A DNA stretch of 5,671 nucleotides, taken from an uncultured Eubacterium sp. Lineage in GTDB: Bacteria; Bacillota; Clostridia; Lachnospirales; Lachnospiraceae. The stretch's first letter is position 1, and each line of letters begins with the position of its first letter. The notes below the pieces were generated by a model that made no database searches, was not told where the DNA came from, and saw only the letters and a list, made by a program, of their open reading frames with translations. The position numbers and the translations under genes were made by a program. Positions 5,644 through 5,671 of the stretch are shown piece by piece. The stretch spans positions 1 to 5,671 of the forward strand of contig CAMODP010000120.1 in the NCBI GenBank assembly GCA_946611445.1, written 5' to 3'.

Positions 5644-5671
5644 AAAAAAGTGAGTCAGAAGAAAAATCTCC
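5644..5671. repeat. Third REP-like hairpin, cut by the right edge
   Basis: GAGTCAGAAGA (5652-5662), an AAAA loop and TCTCC (5667-5671) match the left arm, loop and start of the right arm of the preceding copies; the rest should lie beyond the edge. A run of six A (5644-5649) lies just before it, so read leftward it would be a hairpin followed by a T-run, fit to end a minus-strand transcript coming from the right (inference). Confidence 0.5.

Larger units (their letters stand above)
5289..5671. other. Gene-free intergenic block of structured repeats
   Basis: No reading frame here has a ribosome site or protein-like composition, and the longest ones only translate the palindrome. Besides the palindrome and REP-like hairpins listed separately, short motifs recur across both: CTCACTTA at 5443-5450 and 5504-5511, CTCATCTAAG (5377-5386) with its exact reverse complement CTTAGATGAG (5508-5517), and CGTCCAT (5454-5460) with ATGGACG (5493-5499). 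These links suggest that 5323-5517 is one unit rather than two unrelated pieces. Confidence 0.6.

Overview
The window reads as chromosome of a Gram-positive Clostridia-type bacterium, most likely Lachnospiraceae-like. This is inferred from strong purine-rich Shine-Dalgarno sequences, moderately GC-rich codon use with AT-rich intergenic regions, a YfhO-family membrane glycosyltransferase, and a clostridial type of L,D-transpeptidase (one membrane anchor, PG_binding_4-like region, YkuD domain). No tRNA, rRNA, transposase gene or CRISPR array is visible. The species cannot be named from the sequence.

Layout: (1) Bases 1-471, minus strand: the first 157 codons of a secreted protein with a signal peptide and a Pro/Ala/Glu-rich tail of 18-residue repeats; it runs off the left edge. 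It starts at GTG and has no stop inside the window, so it is easily missed. (2) Bases 472-796: a divergent intergenic region with an extended -10 promoter for the leftward gene, a weaker promoter for the rightward gene, and a long inverted repeat with an intrinsic terminator ahead of the rightward gene, which looks like an attenuator. (3) Bases 797-3637, plus strand: a 946-residue YfhO-family polytopic membrane protein. (4) Bases 3638-3743: a short intergenic region with a direct repeat, an extended -10 promoter and a small AT palindrome. (5) Bases 3744-5288, plus strand: a 514-residue membrane-anchored L,D-transpeptidase with SNGC in place of the usual SHGC at the active site. (6) Bases 5289-5671: no credible gene. 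It holds a 163-bp imperfect palindrome with perfect 20-bp arms, then at least two and probably three REP-like hairpins (GAGTCAGGAGA type), of which two end in T-runs and can act as terminators.

The three genes share a cell-envelope theme: an exported repeat protein that could span the wall, a membrane enzyme likely to transfer sugars onto a surface polymer, and an enzyme that cross-links peptidoglycan. The joint role is inference from neighbourhood. The least explained parts are the 3' palindrome and hairpin block and the leader of the YfhO gene.
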